Notes: generated from the sequence alone by a model not told the origin. A stretch of DNA of 64,000 nucleotides from Elymus sibiricus (GCA_039707655.1 CM077673.1:267944288-268008287), one strand, 5' to 3'. Counted from the first letter of the stretch, positions 44,461 through 56,289 are shown. Numbers and translations: made by a program.

Positions 44461-44757
44461 ATGTCGTCTCAAGATTCCGAGAGAGAGAGTTATGTATCCA
44501 ATTATGTTGCTGATCCAAAGATCTTTGGGGAAATTTACCCCTATTTGTGGTGCTCGGAGGAGGAAGAAGACACCGACCTAGAGGAACTAGAAGACGCTGG
44601 CCTGGACGCTGGCTCGGATGAAGATGAAGCTCCACTACCTCAACTTGGAGATATGCACGTGGAGTTCAAGAAGTCAAGCCTTCCTAATGGTGGGAGTAAA
44701 CCCAATACTCCTTTTATCCCTTCTTGTTTTCTGCAGAAGAGCAAGGCAGCTCTATGA
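44461..44757 (+). CDS. Small acidic ORF in the env-like position
   Basis: A 98-codon frame beginning MSSQDSERESYVSNYVADPK, with a strongly acidic middle (SEEEEDTDLEELEDAG). It lies 336 bp after integrase, where some Athila elements carry an env-like gene. No membrane segment, signal peptide or known domain is visible. A related frame continues weakly to 44892 (LRK…KLETKNN). Hypothetical only. Confidence 0.4.
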   Translation: MSSQDSERESYVSNYVADPKIFGEIYPYLWCSEEEEDTDLEELEDAGLDAGSDEDEAPLPQLGDMHVEFKKSSLPNGGSKPNTPFIPSCFLQKSKAAL

Positions 44758-44892
44758 AAGAGGATATTGAAACTTGAGCAATAGAACAACAATTTAAGGG
44801 AAGAAAACTTCATCCTCAAGCGTAAATTGGAGACGAAGAATAATTCTTCATCACCACCACCTTCATCATCTCCACCACCAAAGGAGACTTGA

Positions 44893-46402
44893 GTACATGG
44901 GTATGGGCACTAGGCTTGAGCAAAGCTTGGGGGAGGTGCCCCGATATCGTATCACCACAAATTTTTACCTTTGCTTTCTATTTTCTATTCTTAGCTTTTT
45001 CGTGATTTAGTTGAATAAAAGTTTAGTATGATCTATTTTCGAGTGTTAGTTTCGTGATCTATTTATCTATGTAATCGAGTGAGAGTTATATAATAAAGTT
45101 TAGTCTGAGCTTTTGCCCCTCTACTTTCTTGTTGCAATCATAATAAATGAGAAAAGATCATATGCTAATCTTATGGTGAGTAATGACATCACACAAAGAA
45201 AAGTGTAAGTAGAAAAATTTATTGGAGATTGGCAAACATAGCATTAGTCAATGATGCAACTCATGAAAAAATTGATTATGGAAGAGAAGATTCACATGCA
45301 AATACACTATCATGGACATCTTTTATGACTGAGAGCCCCCATTAAATATTATATGCCAATATTGTTGACGTTGGACAAGGAAGACAACGTAATGATTTAT
45401 GTTTGTTCATATTCACATAGCAGTTATATTGTCATAGATCCTTCAACATGTGGTGCTTGCTCAATATCTTTGCTAGCCAAAAATTCCGCACTAAGTAGAG
45501 ATACTACTTGTGCATCCAAAAACCCCAAACCTAAACTCATGTTTGAGAGTCCACCATACCTACCTATGGATTGAATAATATCCTTCAAGTAAGTTGTCAT
45601 CGGTGCACTAAGGCAATAAAAATTGCTTCTAAAAGTGTTGGATCAATTAGTGTAAGACAAAATTGAGCGTTGCATGAACTTGTGATGGAAAAGTAATAAA
45701 ACCGACAGACTGCATAATAAAGGTTGGTATCACAAGGGGCAATACAATGTGACGTTCTTTTGCGCTAAGGGATTTGGCATACAAACTAAAAAGCGCATGA
45801 CAACCTCTGCTTCCCTCTGTGAAGGGCCTATCTTTTACCTTTAAGTATTTACCTTTGCAAGCATCATGTGGTGAGGAAAGATCTAGGCACATATATCTAG
45901 TTGGATATGAGTGAGCATGAGTTATTATTGTTGACATCACGCTTGAGGTAAATACGTTGGGAGGCGAAACTATAAGCCCCTATCTTTCTATGTGTCCGGT
46001 CGAAACTTTTTGCTCATGGGTATGATGTGAGTGTTAGCAATCATACAAGACCAAATGATGGTTGAGTATGTGGACTTGCCAAAAGGCTCCTACATGAGAC
46101 CCTTCCTGAACATATGATGAATTGTAGTTGCAAAGTTGACTGAGAACATAGTTTGTTTGTTTCCGATAAGGTTTATGCTTTATACTTCCAAGTTGTGATG
46201 AATTGTTACTTGCTCATAAGAAGTTATATGATGTTGTTATGAAAGAGAAGTTTTATGAGAAAGAATTATATGTTAAACTGTGTTGCTGTTATAATAATAA
46301 GCATGATGCTACTATGTCCGTATTTTGTTTTTATCGACACCTCTCTCTCAAATCATGTGGACATGTTCTTCGATATCGGCTTTCGCTTGAGGACAAGCGA
46401 GG
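44893..46402 (+). other. Non-coding tail of the Athila-type element
   Basis: 1.5 kb of A/T-rich sequence with no conserved frame, ending at the PPT. Long untranslated tails between pol/env and the 3' LTR are normal for Athila elements. Confidence 0.7.
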
Positions 46403-46419
46403 TCTAAGCTTGGGGGAGT
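46403..46419 (+). promoter_or_regulatory. Polypurine tract
   Basis: Reads TAAGCTTGGGGGAGT immediately before the 3' LTR (TGATACG at 46420). Confidence 0.85.
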
Positions 46420-47935
46420 TGATACGTCCATTTGCATCATGTTTTCCTACTGTTATTTATAATGTTTTTATGCATAATAATGCTTTGGGGAGTAATTCTA
46501 ATGCCTTTTCTCTCATAATTTGCAAGATTTACACAGTGAGGGAGAATACCGGCAGCTGGAATTTGGGACCTGAAAAAGCATGTCAGAGATACTTATTCTG
46601 CACATTCCCAATGGAGCTGAAACTTTATGGGGATTTTTTATAGAAAATATGAAAAATACTGGAGCAAAAATCTACCGGAGGGGGGCCACCTGGTGAGGAA
46701 CACCCACCAGGGCGCGCCAGGACCCCCAGGCGCGGCCTGGTGGGTGGTGCTCACCCTGGCCCACCTCCGGAGCCCATCTTCTGTTATAAATTCTAGAAAA
46801 ACCTAGAAAAATAAGGGGAGGACTTTTGGGACGAACCGCCGCCGTCTCGAGGCGGAACTTGGGCAGGAGCGCTTTTACCCTCCGGCGGAGCGATTCCGCC
46901 GGGGGAACTTCCCTCCCAGAGGGGGAAATCGAATCCATCATCATCACCAACAACCCTCTCATCTTTGGGAGGCCATTCTTCATCAACATCTTCAACATCA
47001 CCATCTCCTCTCAAACCCTAGTTCATCTCTTGTGTTCAATCTTTGTACCAGAACCTCAGATTGGTACCTGTGGGTGACTAGTAGTCTTGATTACCTTGTG
47101 TAGTTGATTACTATATGGTTTATTTGGTGGAAGATTATATGTTCAGATCCATTATGCTATTCAATACCCCTCTGATCTCGAGCATGAATATTATTTGTGA
47201 GTAGTTACCTTTGTTCTTAAGGTCACGGGAGAAGTCATGTTGCAAGTAATCATGTGAATTTGATATGTGTTCGATATTTTGATGATATGTATGTTGTGAT
47301 TCCCTTAGTGGTGCCATGTGAACGTCGACTACATGACACTTCACCATCCTTGGGCCTAAGGGAATGCATTGTGGACTAGTTATTAGATGCTGGGTTGCTA
47401 GAGTGACAGAAGCTTAAACCCTAGTTTATGCGCTACTTCGTAAGGGGCTGATTTGGGTCCACATGTTTAATGCTATGGTTAGACTTTGTCTTAATACTTT
47501 TCTCGTAGTTGTGGATGGTTGCGAGGGGGTTAATCATAAGTAGGTTGTTAGTTCAAGTAAGAACAGCACCTTAGCACCGGTCCACCCACATATCAAATTA
47601 TCAAAGTAGCGAACACGAATCAAACCAACATGATGAAAGTGACTAGATGAAATTCCCGTGTACTCTCAAGAACACCTTGCTTATTATAAGAGATTGTTTT
47701 GGCATGTCCTTTGCCACAAAAGGATTGGGCTACCTTGCTGCACCTTACCTATTGTTACGGTTACTTGATCGTTACAAATTACCTTGCTATCAAACTACTT
47801 GCTACTTACAATTTCAGTGCTTGCAGAAATTACCTTGCTGAAAATCGCTTATCATTTCCTTCTGCTCCTCGTTGGGTTTGACACTCTTACTTACCGAAAG
47901 GACTACGATTGAACACCTATAGTTGTGGGTCATCA
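46420..47935 (+). repeat. 3' LTR of the Athila-type element
   Basis: 1516 bp, same ends as the 5' LTR, followed by ACCGT. Confidence 0.92.
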
Positions 47936-47940
47936 ACCGT
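47936..47940. repeat. Target-site duplication ACCGT (right)
   Basis: Identical to 37773-37777. Confidence 0.92.
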
Positions 47941-48356
47941 CATCCTCTGCAGGCCTTCTCGTGACTATCTCGAAGTCCTCATGAAGATCCATCACAAGGG
48001 GGTTGGACTAGAGTTGTCCGTGCAATCGACAATAGTGCTCCTCCATGTCGAATGCATGCACAACTCTGGTCCACCCTGTAGTGTCGGCCTGCGAAGCACC
48101 CTCTTTCCCCCTGATCCCCATCCCCATCCTGCTATGCTTCCTGGGGAGCTGGAGGAGCGAATGGCCAAAAAGATGTATATCGAGGATTGTCCGCTGGACG
48201 ACGGCGAGGTGGCCGCCGAGGCCCCCCAAGGAAGCTCACTACGATGACTGGCCCGGGGCTTTTAATAAGAGGGATCGTGCATGTCTATATGTCCCGGTAG
48301 CCGGCTACGACATCGAGCTCGTCGACAGCGATGGCTTGACGCGGGCTATGCCACAG
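47941..48356 (+). pseudogene. Host gene 2, first exon region, rearranged
   Basis: After an acceptor-like CTGCAG (47952) comes a block homologous to the exon at 50155-50285 (gactatct.gaagt…atcacaaggg.ttgg.ctagagt). It is followed by an inverted copy of part of itself (48046-48075). A frame 48150-48356 ends KRDRACLYVPVAGYDIELVDSDGL followed by a donor CAG|GTTAGG. The intron 48357-48446 is phase 0 at both ends and joins cleanly to the next exon. The product is not recognised; the paralogous exon at 50105 looks weakly B3-like. Confidence 0.45.
48002..48075. repeat. Inverted repeat with 30-base arms in gene 2
   Basis: The left arm 48002-48031 (gttggactagagttgt…atcgaca) and the right arm 48046-48075 (tgtcgaatgca…actctggtccacc) are inverse copies with a few mismatches, separated by 14 bases. 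The right arm's minus strand reads GWTRVVHAFDMEE-like codons, matching the exon at 50245-50285. Confidence 0.6.
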
Positions 48357-48446
48357 GTTAGGTGACGCACTCCCACCCCTTCGGATTCAACCACCTTGGA
48401 TCTCCTTCATGCCCCCCGCCGCTGATCTACTCTGCTTCGCTGGCAG

Positions 48447-48605
48447 GATTTTTCCTTCATCGCCATCGAGACCCTTTTGTCATTTCTGAAGGTTGCATTC
48501 TATATATATGGTGGTGGCTCAGCATCATCAGCTGCCAAGTCAGACCACATTGACGATGACAACGACGACAAGGGCGCCCTATCCGTGTCTTCCAAGGGGA
48601 AATAG
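48447..48605 (+). pseudogene. Host gene 2, second exon
   Basis: Begins after TGGCAG and encodes DFSFIAIETLLSFLKVAFYI and then an acidic run (HIDDDNDDKG) and SSKGK before a TAG. Beyond the stop the sequence stays coding-like (SSKGKEL, SSKG). A diverged duplicate of this exon lies at 49102-49248. No family recognised. Confidence 0.45.
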
Positions 48606-48759
48606 CCCATCCACGACATCAGGGACGTCACCCTGCAGACGTGCTCTTCCAAAGGGAAGGAGCTAAGCTTCCACAACAGGGAGCGCACGGTGCGCACCCC
48701 CAGTCCAGGCTCTTCCAAGGGGTATGAATTGTAATGTTCAAAAGTGCAATTTGATATGT

Positions 48760-49330
48760 TGGAGTATGAACTATTCTGTTCAATTTCAGTGCATGCGTTT
48801 GGTTGTCTGTAGTGAGCATATATTTTGTTTAGCGTGATATGTGGTTGTTTGTAGTGAACATATGTCCAGTTTCAATTGCTATATTTGGTTCTTTGTAATA
48901 TGCCTCTAATCTACTCTGCCTTGCTATCAGGAATTTGTTGTGCTGGAGTATGAATTGTAATGTTCAAAAGTGCAATTTGATATGCTGGAGTATGAATTGT
49001 TTAGTTCAATTTCACTGCCTATATTTGGTTGTCTATAGTGAGCATATACCTATATTTGGTTGTTTGTAGTATGCCTCTAATCTACTATGCTTTGCCGTCA
49101 GGAATTTGCCTTCATCGCCAACGAGACCCTTTTGTCATTTATGAAAGTCGTGTTCTATGGAGGTGTTTTGGCATCGTCAGCTGCCAAGTTGGGCCTCATT
49201 GATGATGACGACTTGTCGTCGACAAGTGCGCCCTACGCTGGAGTATGAATTGTTCAGTTCAATTTCACGAACGCCTATGTTTGGTTGTCTGTAGTGAGCA
49301 TATACTTTGTTTAGCTGTTTTTGGTTGTTT
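48760..49330 (+). repeat. Tandem intron-exon modules of about 230-250 bp
   Basis: The phrase 'tggagtatgaa.tgtt.agttcaatttca…tttggttgtctgtagtgagcatata' appears three times, from about 48762, 48988 and 49241. Between them are acceptor sites at 48928 (CTATCAG) and 49101 (CCGTCAG). The second introduces the duplicated exon, the first only a stub of it. Confidence 0.6.
49102..49248 (+). pseudogene. Host gene 2, duplicated second exon
   Basis: EFAFIANETLLSFMKVVFYGG…ASSAAKLGLIDDDD, clearly a copy of the exon at 48447 with about 75% similar residues. It ends at a TGA (49246-49248). Confidence 0.45.
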
Positions 49331-49828
49331 GTAGTGAACATATGTCCAGCTTCAATTGCTAGATTTGGTTGTTCAATCATACAATTGGTTCATGTTAAAG
49401 CTGATGTAGTTAACACACCCCTGTTTATTTCGGTTTTCTCACAATGTGATGTTCAATCATAGAATTTGATGTTTAAGCACATGGTACGTTCTATGCAATT
49501 TCAACAATACATATATGAATGACTATTTGGTTGCTGTAGTATGCCTTGTTTATTTAGTTATTCACAGTGTGCAGTACAATTTGATTAATACCAGTTCAAT
49601 GGCCATATTTGTTTCCTGTTAAGCCTGGTGTAGATAATACACCCCCTGTTTTTTCACTCTGTGATGTTCAATTATACAATTTGATGTTCAAGTACAAGCT
49701 TTGTTCTATACAAATTCAACAATACCATTATGAATGACTTTATTTGGTTGTTGTTAAGCCTGATGTAGTGAGCATATGCCTATTTTAATGGTTTTTGGTT
49801 CACATGGCTATATTTGTTTCCCATATTA
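49331..49828. other. Intron-like DNA of host gene 2
   Basis: A/T-rich sequence with repeated phrases (tgatgttcaa.cata.aatttg; ggttgttgtagt). No coding signal. Confidence 0.4.
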
Positions 49829-49830
49829 TA

Positions 49831-49919
49831 CTCCCTCCGCCCCATAATATAAGACACTGATACATCCAATATGTTAGTACATTGGATGTAATGAGATCTT
49901 ATATAGTGGGACGGAGAGA
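49831..49919. mobile_element. Short Stowaway MITE
   Basis: CTCCCTCCGCCCCATAATAT at the left and the inverse (ATATAGTGGGACGGAGAG) at the right, about 90 bp, preceded by the TA target dinucleotide. The centre has its own inverted repeat around tacatccaat/attggatgta. Confidence 0.85.
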
Positions 49920-50104
49920 ACATCATGTGAGGTAACTAATAAAGATTGTTAGTACAATGGGTCAAAATGTGGCAATTAAACTCTTTATTTACAGTTTGTC
50001 CAAGACAACAGTGATATGCAGTATATTAACTCAGAACTCTGTACCCTTTTTACTGCACATAATGAGTTTTTAGATGACAATCTCTGTATCTTTTTCCTTT
50101 GCAG

Positions 50105-50362
50105 TGGTTCCCAACGCAGTCTACCCAAGATCACCTCTCAAACTACATGATAGTTGGACATGCAAATGTACATGTATTTCTACCAGGCAAGAATGACTAT
50201 CTGGAAGTTAGGAAGATATTGAAGGATGGGCGGTCGGCCATCACAAGGGATTGGGCTAGAGTCGTGTGTGTATTCGACATGGAGGAGGGCACACTACGGG
50301 CATTCCGCTTCAACTTTTACACCAACCAGAATATCTTTTGCCTCTTTCTTTGCCGTCTTTAA
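50105..50362 (+). pseudogene. Host gene 2, last exon (weakly B3-like)
   Basis: Follows an acceptor TTTGCAG. Encodes WFPTQSTQDHLSNYMIVGHA, then KILKDGRSAITRDWARVVCVFD, EEGTLRAFRFNFY and ends CLFLCRL and TAA. The 'DGR..IT..W..VV…EEG…FRF' pattern is reminiscent of the C-terminal half of a B3-type domain. The frame is open, but upstream exons carry stops and the first exon is displaced by the Athila-type element, so the gene is presumed non-functional. Confidence 0.45.
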
Positions 50363-50574
50363 TACAAGTATTCAACCGTCGTTCATCATTCTTTATTTGG
50401 TGCTTATGTAATTCTTTCGTTGACGTAATTCTTGAACGTATGTACCTGTGAATGGAATAATGCATTGGTCGATGAACCTATCTATGTATATGTAAAAAAG
50501 CTATTCCCTACTTTGAAATTCAAATTATGTACAATTTTAAATTGTAGCGATTAAAATAATAAAAAAATGCTCTG

Positions 50575-51330
50575 CAGGTCATTACGGCACACACGATTTG
50601 TAAGTCTCAACGTTTGTGATATACCTCATGATCCGACATGTTTCACAGATAGAAAACGTGTGCGGCCATGCACACCATTGCCGTTTGCAAACCGTGTGTG
50701 ATTTCAGACAATATCACAAACGGTGCAACCGACTTCAACGTTGGTGATAGAATCTCTGTCGCACACAGTTTAAAATGATAAACTGTTTGTGATGTAGTAT
50801 GCATCGCACATGTTGGACCACAGAATAGCGTGTGCGATAGTTATCCTGTTGGACACGAATACGACATTCAGACGTTTCTTAAACTTGTCTGATACTTGTA
50901 CGACGATTAAATTATCGTCTTCATTAAATATCGCAAACGGTTCGGACAATATAAGTGTGTGTGATATATTCCTTATCCTACATGCTTTGCAATTATGAAC
51001 TGTTTGCGATTCAGCACACATCGTAAACGGTGCGCTACAGAATAGTGTGTGTGATGTTAGTGTGATCTCACACGAGTTGCAAGGATGAGCCATATGGAAA
51101 GGACGCCATATCTCAAACGGTTGACCGGTGACTCTCGTTTGTGATAGATGCAAACATCCCATACGCTTAGTTTTGCCAAACGTTTGCGTTCGTCGGCCAC
51201 CATCGCCAATGATTTTTTTGTGTCGTGTGGGATGGACCCCCCTATCGCCCACACACGCAAGGCGACGGTTTAAAACTACGTTGTGGAAAGGGGTTAAAAA
51301 CCGTTTGTATAGCACGTCGATGCACCAGTG
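50575..51330. mobile_element. DNA-transposon end with subterminal repeats
   Basis: Rich in both orientations of short words such as CGCAAACGGTT, GTTTGTGATA and CACACGAT, repeated more than ten times. This arrangement is typical of subterminal regions of CACTA-type and some Mutator-type elements. The right edge is …GATGCACCAGTG, i.e. an inverted end CACTGGTGCATC. No transposase is present and the left end was not identified. Confidence 0.5.
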
Positions 51331-51682
51331 TTAGCTCGTTGAGCTTTCATACACTTATAGCTCTAGCGCATCCGTTGCATCGCAATCCCTACTCCTCGCA
51401 TTGATATCGATTGATGGGCATCATCATAACCCGTTGATCCTCCTAGTTGATGCGAGACTTTCTTTCCACTTTGACTCTTTTGATATCTACCATCATATTC
51501 TATTCCACCTATATGCTATGTCCATGGTTCATGCTCATGTATTGTGTGAAGAATGAAAAGCTGACGTGTTAAAAAGTACGATCGAATTGCCTGACTTGGA
51601 CATCGGGGTGCTCATGATTTGTACTTATGCGGTGAAGACGGAGTCATGCCATTCTTGATATGATAAAATGAGTAGGGAGTAA
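51331..51682 (+). mobile_element. Fragment of Athila-type internal 3' region
   Basis: The text from 'gctcgttgagctttcatacac' to 'gtagggagtaa' is the kind of untranslated sequence that lies between pol and the PPT in Athila-type elements of Triticeae (from memory). It is cut on the left by the DNA-transposon end and on the right by an LTR at 51683. Confidence 0.5.
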
Positions 51683-53248
51683 TGATACGTCTCCAACGTA
51701 TCTATAATGTTTGATTGTTCCATGCTATTATATTACCATTCTAGGATACTTTTTGAGTAATAATTTGCCAATTTATATTATTTTTGAGCACTAACCTATT
51801 GACCAAGTGCCCAGTGCCAGTTGTTGTTTTCTGCGTGTTTTTTACTTTTTAGGCTTACAGTATTAAACGAAGTCCAATTGCCCTGAAACCTTTTTATGAT
51901 TTTTCTGGACCAAAAGAAGACATGGAAGCTTCGGGAGAAGACCCGGCGCCGCACAAGGGAGGCACAAGACAACAGGGCGCGCCCAGGGGGGTGGCTGCAC
52001 CCTGATGGCTTGTCCCTCCTTGGTGGCCCTCCTGACCCCATTCTCTGGCCTATAAATTCACATATATTCCAAAAACCCTAGAGGGCATCCCAAAACACTT
52101 TTTTTGCTGCCGCAAGTCTCTGTTCCGCCGCGATCCCATCTGGAGCTCCGTTCCCGCACCGTGCCAGAGGGGGGATCGATCACGGAGGGCCTCTTCATCA
52201 ACCTTGTTGCCCTCATGATGATGTGTGAGTAGTTCACCACGGACCTATGGGTCTGTAGTTAGTACCTAGATGGCTATCTCTCTCTTTTGATCTTCAATAC
52301 AATGATCATCGCAACTTCGCTTTGATCTATCCGATGTAATTCTTTTGTACGGTGTGTTTTTTGGGATCCGATGAATTGTGGGTTTGTGTTTCGGATTTTT
52401 CACGAAAAGTATTTGAGTCAAACCTGAATATTAAGATTCTTATTTGCATGATCATTATAGCTTCGTAAACCTCTCTGATCTATTGAAATAGTTTGGCCAA
52501 CTAGATTGATATTTCTTAAGTGAGAGGGGTGTGTTGTAGTGGGTTCAACCAAACGGGTTTATATATCCCAGTGACAGAAGGGGACAAGACACATCTTTGT
52601 GTTGTTGCCACTAAGGATAAAACGATGGGGTTAGTTTAGATTAATTGAATTCTCTTTGTCTACATCATGTCGTCAGTGTCCAAGCATTACTCTGTTTGTC
52701 ATGAACTTAACACGTAGAGAGGCAAGCATAGAAGCGCTCTTGAAGTGGAGTAATAGTAATAGGTGCGGGCAGGAGTCGGCCTATTTGCTTATGGAGGTTA
52801 TGTCTATATATACATGATCATTGCCGTGAATATCACATAACTATGCGATTTTCTATCAATTGCCCAACAGTAATTTGTTTACCCACCGTATGTTGCCTAT
52901 ATGAGAGATGCCGCTAGGGAAAACTATGGCCTCCCGAGTCTATTCAATTATATCTTTAAAAATCCTATATTTACCTTGCTTCCATTTATTTACCTTTTAT
53001 TTTATTTTGCAATTTACAATTATCTACTATTATCTACACACTTCACTTGCTTGCAAATAACGAGATCAAGGGGATTGACAACCCTCTTGCCCGCGTTGGG
53101 TCCAAGTTGTTTGCTCTTTTGTGTGCAGCTGCTGAAGACGGTTGTGGATTGATATTCCTATTGGTTCGATAAACATTGGTTTCTTAACTGAGGGAAATAC
53201 TTACCCGTATTGTGCTGGAATTACCCGTTCCTCTTCACGGAAAACACA
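51683..53248 (+). repeat. Athila-type LTR (family of 54511)
   Basis: TGATACGTCTCCAACGTATC… to …ACGGAAAACACA. Nearly identical to the LTR at 54511-56056, and about 20% different at its 5' end from the one at 53476. TATA box at 52051-52057. Confidence 0.85.
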
Positions 53249-53475
53249 GGGTAAATCACAAAAATCAAGTAACATTCTTTAAGGACCGTATATTTTGAAA
53301 AGTAATGATTATGTTATTTATGTTTATGGATATTATTATGCTGATATCAATGAGTTCATCGTTTCTCAATAATCATACCAAAAAGTGGTTACGTGTTGGG
53401 TAGCATGTCGCATCAAAAATTCTGTTTTTATCATTTACCTACTCGAGGACGAGCGGGAATTAAGCTTGGAGATGC
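53249..53475 (+). mobile_element. Remnant internal region joining two LTRs
   Basis: 227 bp. The first bases ('aaatcacaaaaatcaagtaac') match the leader after the LTR at 54511; the last ('ctactcgaggacgag…ttaagcttggagatgc') are a PPT region. Everything between, including gag and any pol, is deleted. Confidence 0.75.
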
Positions 53476-54510
53476 TGATGCGTCTCCAACGTATCTATAA
53501 TTTTTGATGGTTCCATGCTATTATATTGCCAATCTAGGATACTTTACATGGAGTATGCTATTTTATATCATTTTTGGAAACTAACCTATTAACTCAGTGC
53601 CTAGTGCCAGTTGTTGTTTTTTGCCTGTTTTTGGTTTTCCAGGAAATCTGTACCGAACAAAGTCCAAACGCTACGAAACTCTTTTGACAAAAAAATTCTG
53701 GATAAAAGAGACCCAGGAAGCTTCGGGAGGAGTGAGGAAGCGAGACAAGGAGACGACAAGGCAACGGGGCAGGCCAAGGGGGGTAGGCGCGCCCTGATTC
53801 CTCGTGGGCCTCTCATGGCTCTGTTTGACCTAATTCCACCTCCATTAATTCTCTAAAATCGGGAAACCAACAGAGAGCCACCCGAAATCACCTCTTCCGA
53901 TGATGCAAGCCTCTGTTCCAACAGGAGGCCATCTGGAGACATTTCGTAGTACTCTGTCGGAGGGGGAATCGACCATGGAGGCCGTCTACATCAACCTTGC
54001 TGCCTCCATGATGATGCATGAGTAGTCCACCACAGACCTATGGGTCCATCACTAGTACCTATATGGCTTCTTATCTCTCTTTGATCTTCAATACCATGTT
54101 CATCGTGGTTCTCGCGGTGATCTATCCGATGTAATCTTCTTTTGCGGTGTGTTTCTTGGGATCCGATGAATTGTGGGTTTATGATCAGATTATTCATTGA
54201 AAGTAATTGAGTATTTTCTGAATTCTATTATGCATGATTGTTATAGCTTCGTATTTCTATCTAATCTATCGGTTTGGTTTGGCCAACTAGATTGATTTAT
54301 GTTCAGTGGGAGTGGTGCATTATAATGGGTTGAATCTTACGGTGCTCTATATCCCAGTGACAGAATGGGACAAGACACGTATTTGTATTGTTTCCATTAA
54401 GGATAAAACAACGGGATCTGAACATATTGCTTGTGTTATTTTATCTACATCATGTCACCTTGGTCCAAGCATTACTCTGTTTCTCATGAACTTAATACCA
54501 TAGATACAGG
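53476..54510 (+). repeat. Truncated Athila-type LTR, second family
   Basis: Begins TGATGCGTCTCC. It is interrupted at 54510, just after 'atagatacagg', by the LTR at 54511. In the LTR at 1-1274 the equivalent sequence continues 'caggagtcagtcg'; this continuation is not found after the inserted element. Confidence 0.8.
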
Positions 54511-56056
54511 TGATACATCTCCAACGTATCTATAATGTTTGATTGTTCCATGCTATTATATTACCATTCTAGGATACTTTTTGAGTAATAATTTACCAAT
54601 TTATATTATTTTTTAGCACTAACCTATTGACCAAGTGCCCAGTGCCATTTGTTGTTTTCTGCGTGTTTTTTACTTTTTAGGCTTACAGTATCAAACGAAG
54701 TCCAATTGCCCTGAAACCTTTTTATGATTTTTCTGGACCAAAAGAAGACCTGGAAGCTTCGGGAGAAGACCCGACGTCGTACAAGGGAGGTACAAGCCAA
54801 CAGGGTGCGCCCAGGGGGTGAGTGCACCCTGATGGCTTGTCCCTCCCTGGTGGCCCTCCCGACCCCGTTCTCTCGCCTATAAATTCACATATATTCAAAA
54901 AAACTAGAGGGCATCCCGAAACACTTTTTCCGCCGCCGCAAGTCTCTGTTCCGTCGCGATCCCATCTGGAGCTCCGTTCCGGCACCCTGTCGGAGGGGGG
55001 TCGATCACGGAGGGCCTCTTCATCAACCTTGCTGCCCTCATGATGATGTGTGAGTAGTTCACCACAGACCTACAGGTCCGTAGTTAGTACCTAGATGGCT
55101 ATCTCTCTCTCTCTTGATCTTCAATACAATGATCATTGAAATTTCGCTTTGATCTATCCGATGTAATTCTTTTGTACGGTGTGTTTGTTGGGATCCGATG
55201 AATTGTGGGTTTATGTTTCAGATTATTCAGGAAAAGTATTTGAGTCAAACCTGAATATTAAGATTCTTATTTGCACGATCATTATAGCTTCGTAAATCTC
55301 TCCGATCTATTGAAATAGTTTGGCCAACTAGATTGATATTTCTTAAGTGAAAGGGGTGCATTGTAGTGGGTTCAACCTGACGGGTTTCTATATCCTAGTG
55401 ACAGAAGGGGACAAGATACGTCTTTGTGTTGTTGCCACTAAGGATAAAACGATGGGGTTAGTTCATATTAATTGAATTCTATTTGTCTACATCATGTCAT
55501 CGGTCTCCAAGCATTACCCTGTTTGTCATGAACTTAATACATAGAGAGGCAAGCATAGAAGCACTCTTGAAGTGGAGTAATAGTAGTAGGTGCAGGCAGG
55601 AGTCGGCCTATTTGCTTATGGACGTGATGACTATATACATGATCATTGCCGTGAATATCACATAACTATGCGCTTTTCTATCAATTGCCCAACAGTAATT
55701 TGTTTACCCACTCTATGTTGCCTACATGAGAGATGCCGCTAGGGAAAACTATGGCCCTAGGTATATTCACTTATATCTTTACAAATCCAATCTTTAACTT
55801 GCTGCCATTTATTTTTATTTTATTTTATTTTGCAATTTACAATTATCTGCTATTATCTACACACTTCACTTGCTTGCAAATAACGAGATCAAGGGGATTG
55901 ACAACCCTCTTGCCCGCGTTGGGTGCAAGGTGTTTGCTTTTTTGTGTGCTGCCGCTGAAGACGGTTGTGGATTGATATTCCTATTGGTTCTATAAACCTT
56001 GGTTTCTTAACTGAGGGAAATACTTACCCGAATTTTGCTACTGAAAACCCAACGCA
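54511..56056 (+). repeat. 5' LTR of the gag/protease-only element
   Basis: 1546 bp, TGATACATCTCC…CCAACGCA; TATA box 54878-54884. Confidence 0.87.
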
Positions 56057-56081
56057 AATCACAAATATCAGGAAGGATTTC

Positions 56082-56099
56082 TGGCACCGTTGCCGGGGA
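56082..56099 (+). promoter_or_regulatory. Primer binding site, tRNA-Asp (one mismatch)
   Basis: TGGCACCGTTGCCGGGGA differs from the perfect complement at 39306 by a single G-to-A change. Confidence 0.88.
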
Positions 56100-56289
56100 A
56101 TATCATCACCAACTATCAAGTAACTTCACACAAATTATCATTCACTCGTTCTTCTTTTTATTTGCTGTTATATTTAGTTTGCTTAATAAAAAACAAAAAT
56201 ACAAAAATATGTATCTTTGCTTGTTACTAGTTTACTCCTTTGCTTGTTAGTTTACTTGGCCTACTTGTTACTTTGATTGCTTGGTCACC

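Larger units (their letters stand above)
37778..47935 (+). mobile_element. Athila-type Gypsy retrotransposon, full length
   Basis: 10.2 kb with LTRs of 1517 and 1516 bp, a perfect ACCGT duplication, an 18-base tRNA-Asp primer binding site, gag, protease, reverse transcriptase, RNase H, integrase, a small extra ORF, a 1.6 kb non-coding tail and PPT. Reverse transcriptase before integrase makes it Gypsy. The Asp primer, FMDDF catalytic box and lack of a chromodomain place it in the Athila lineage. LTRs differ by about 3-5% in sampled stretches by eye. Pol is collinear but broken by point stops. Confidence 0.92.
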
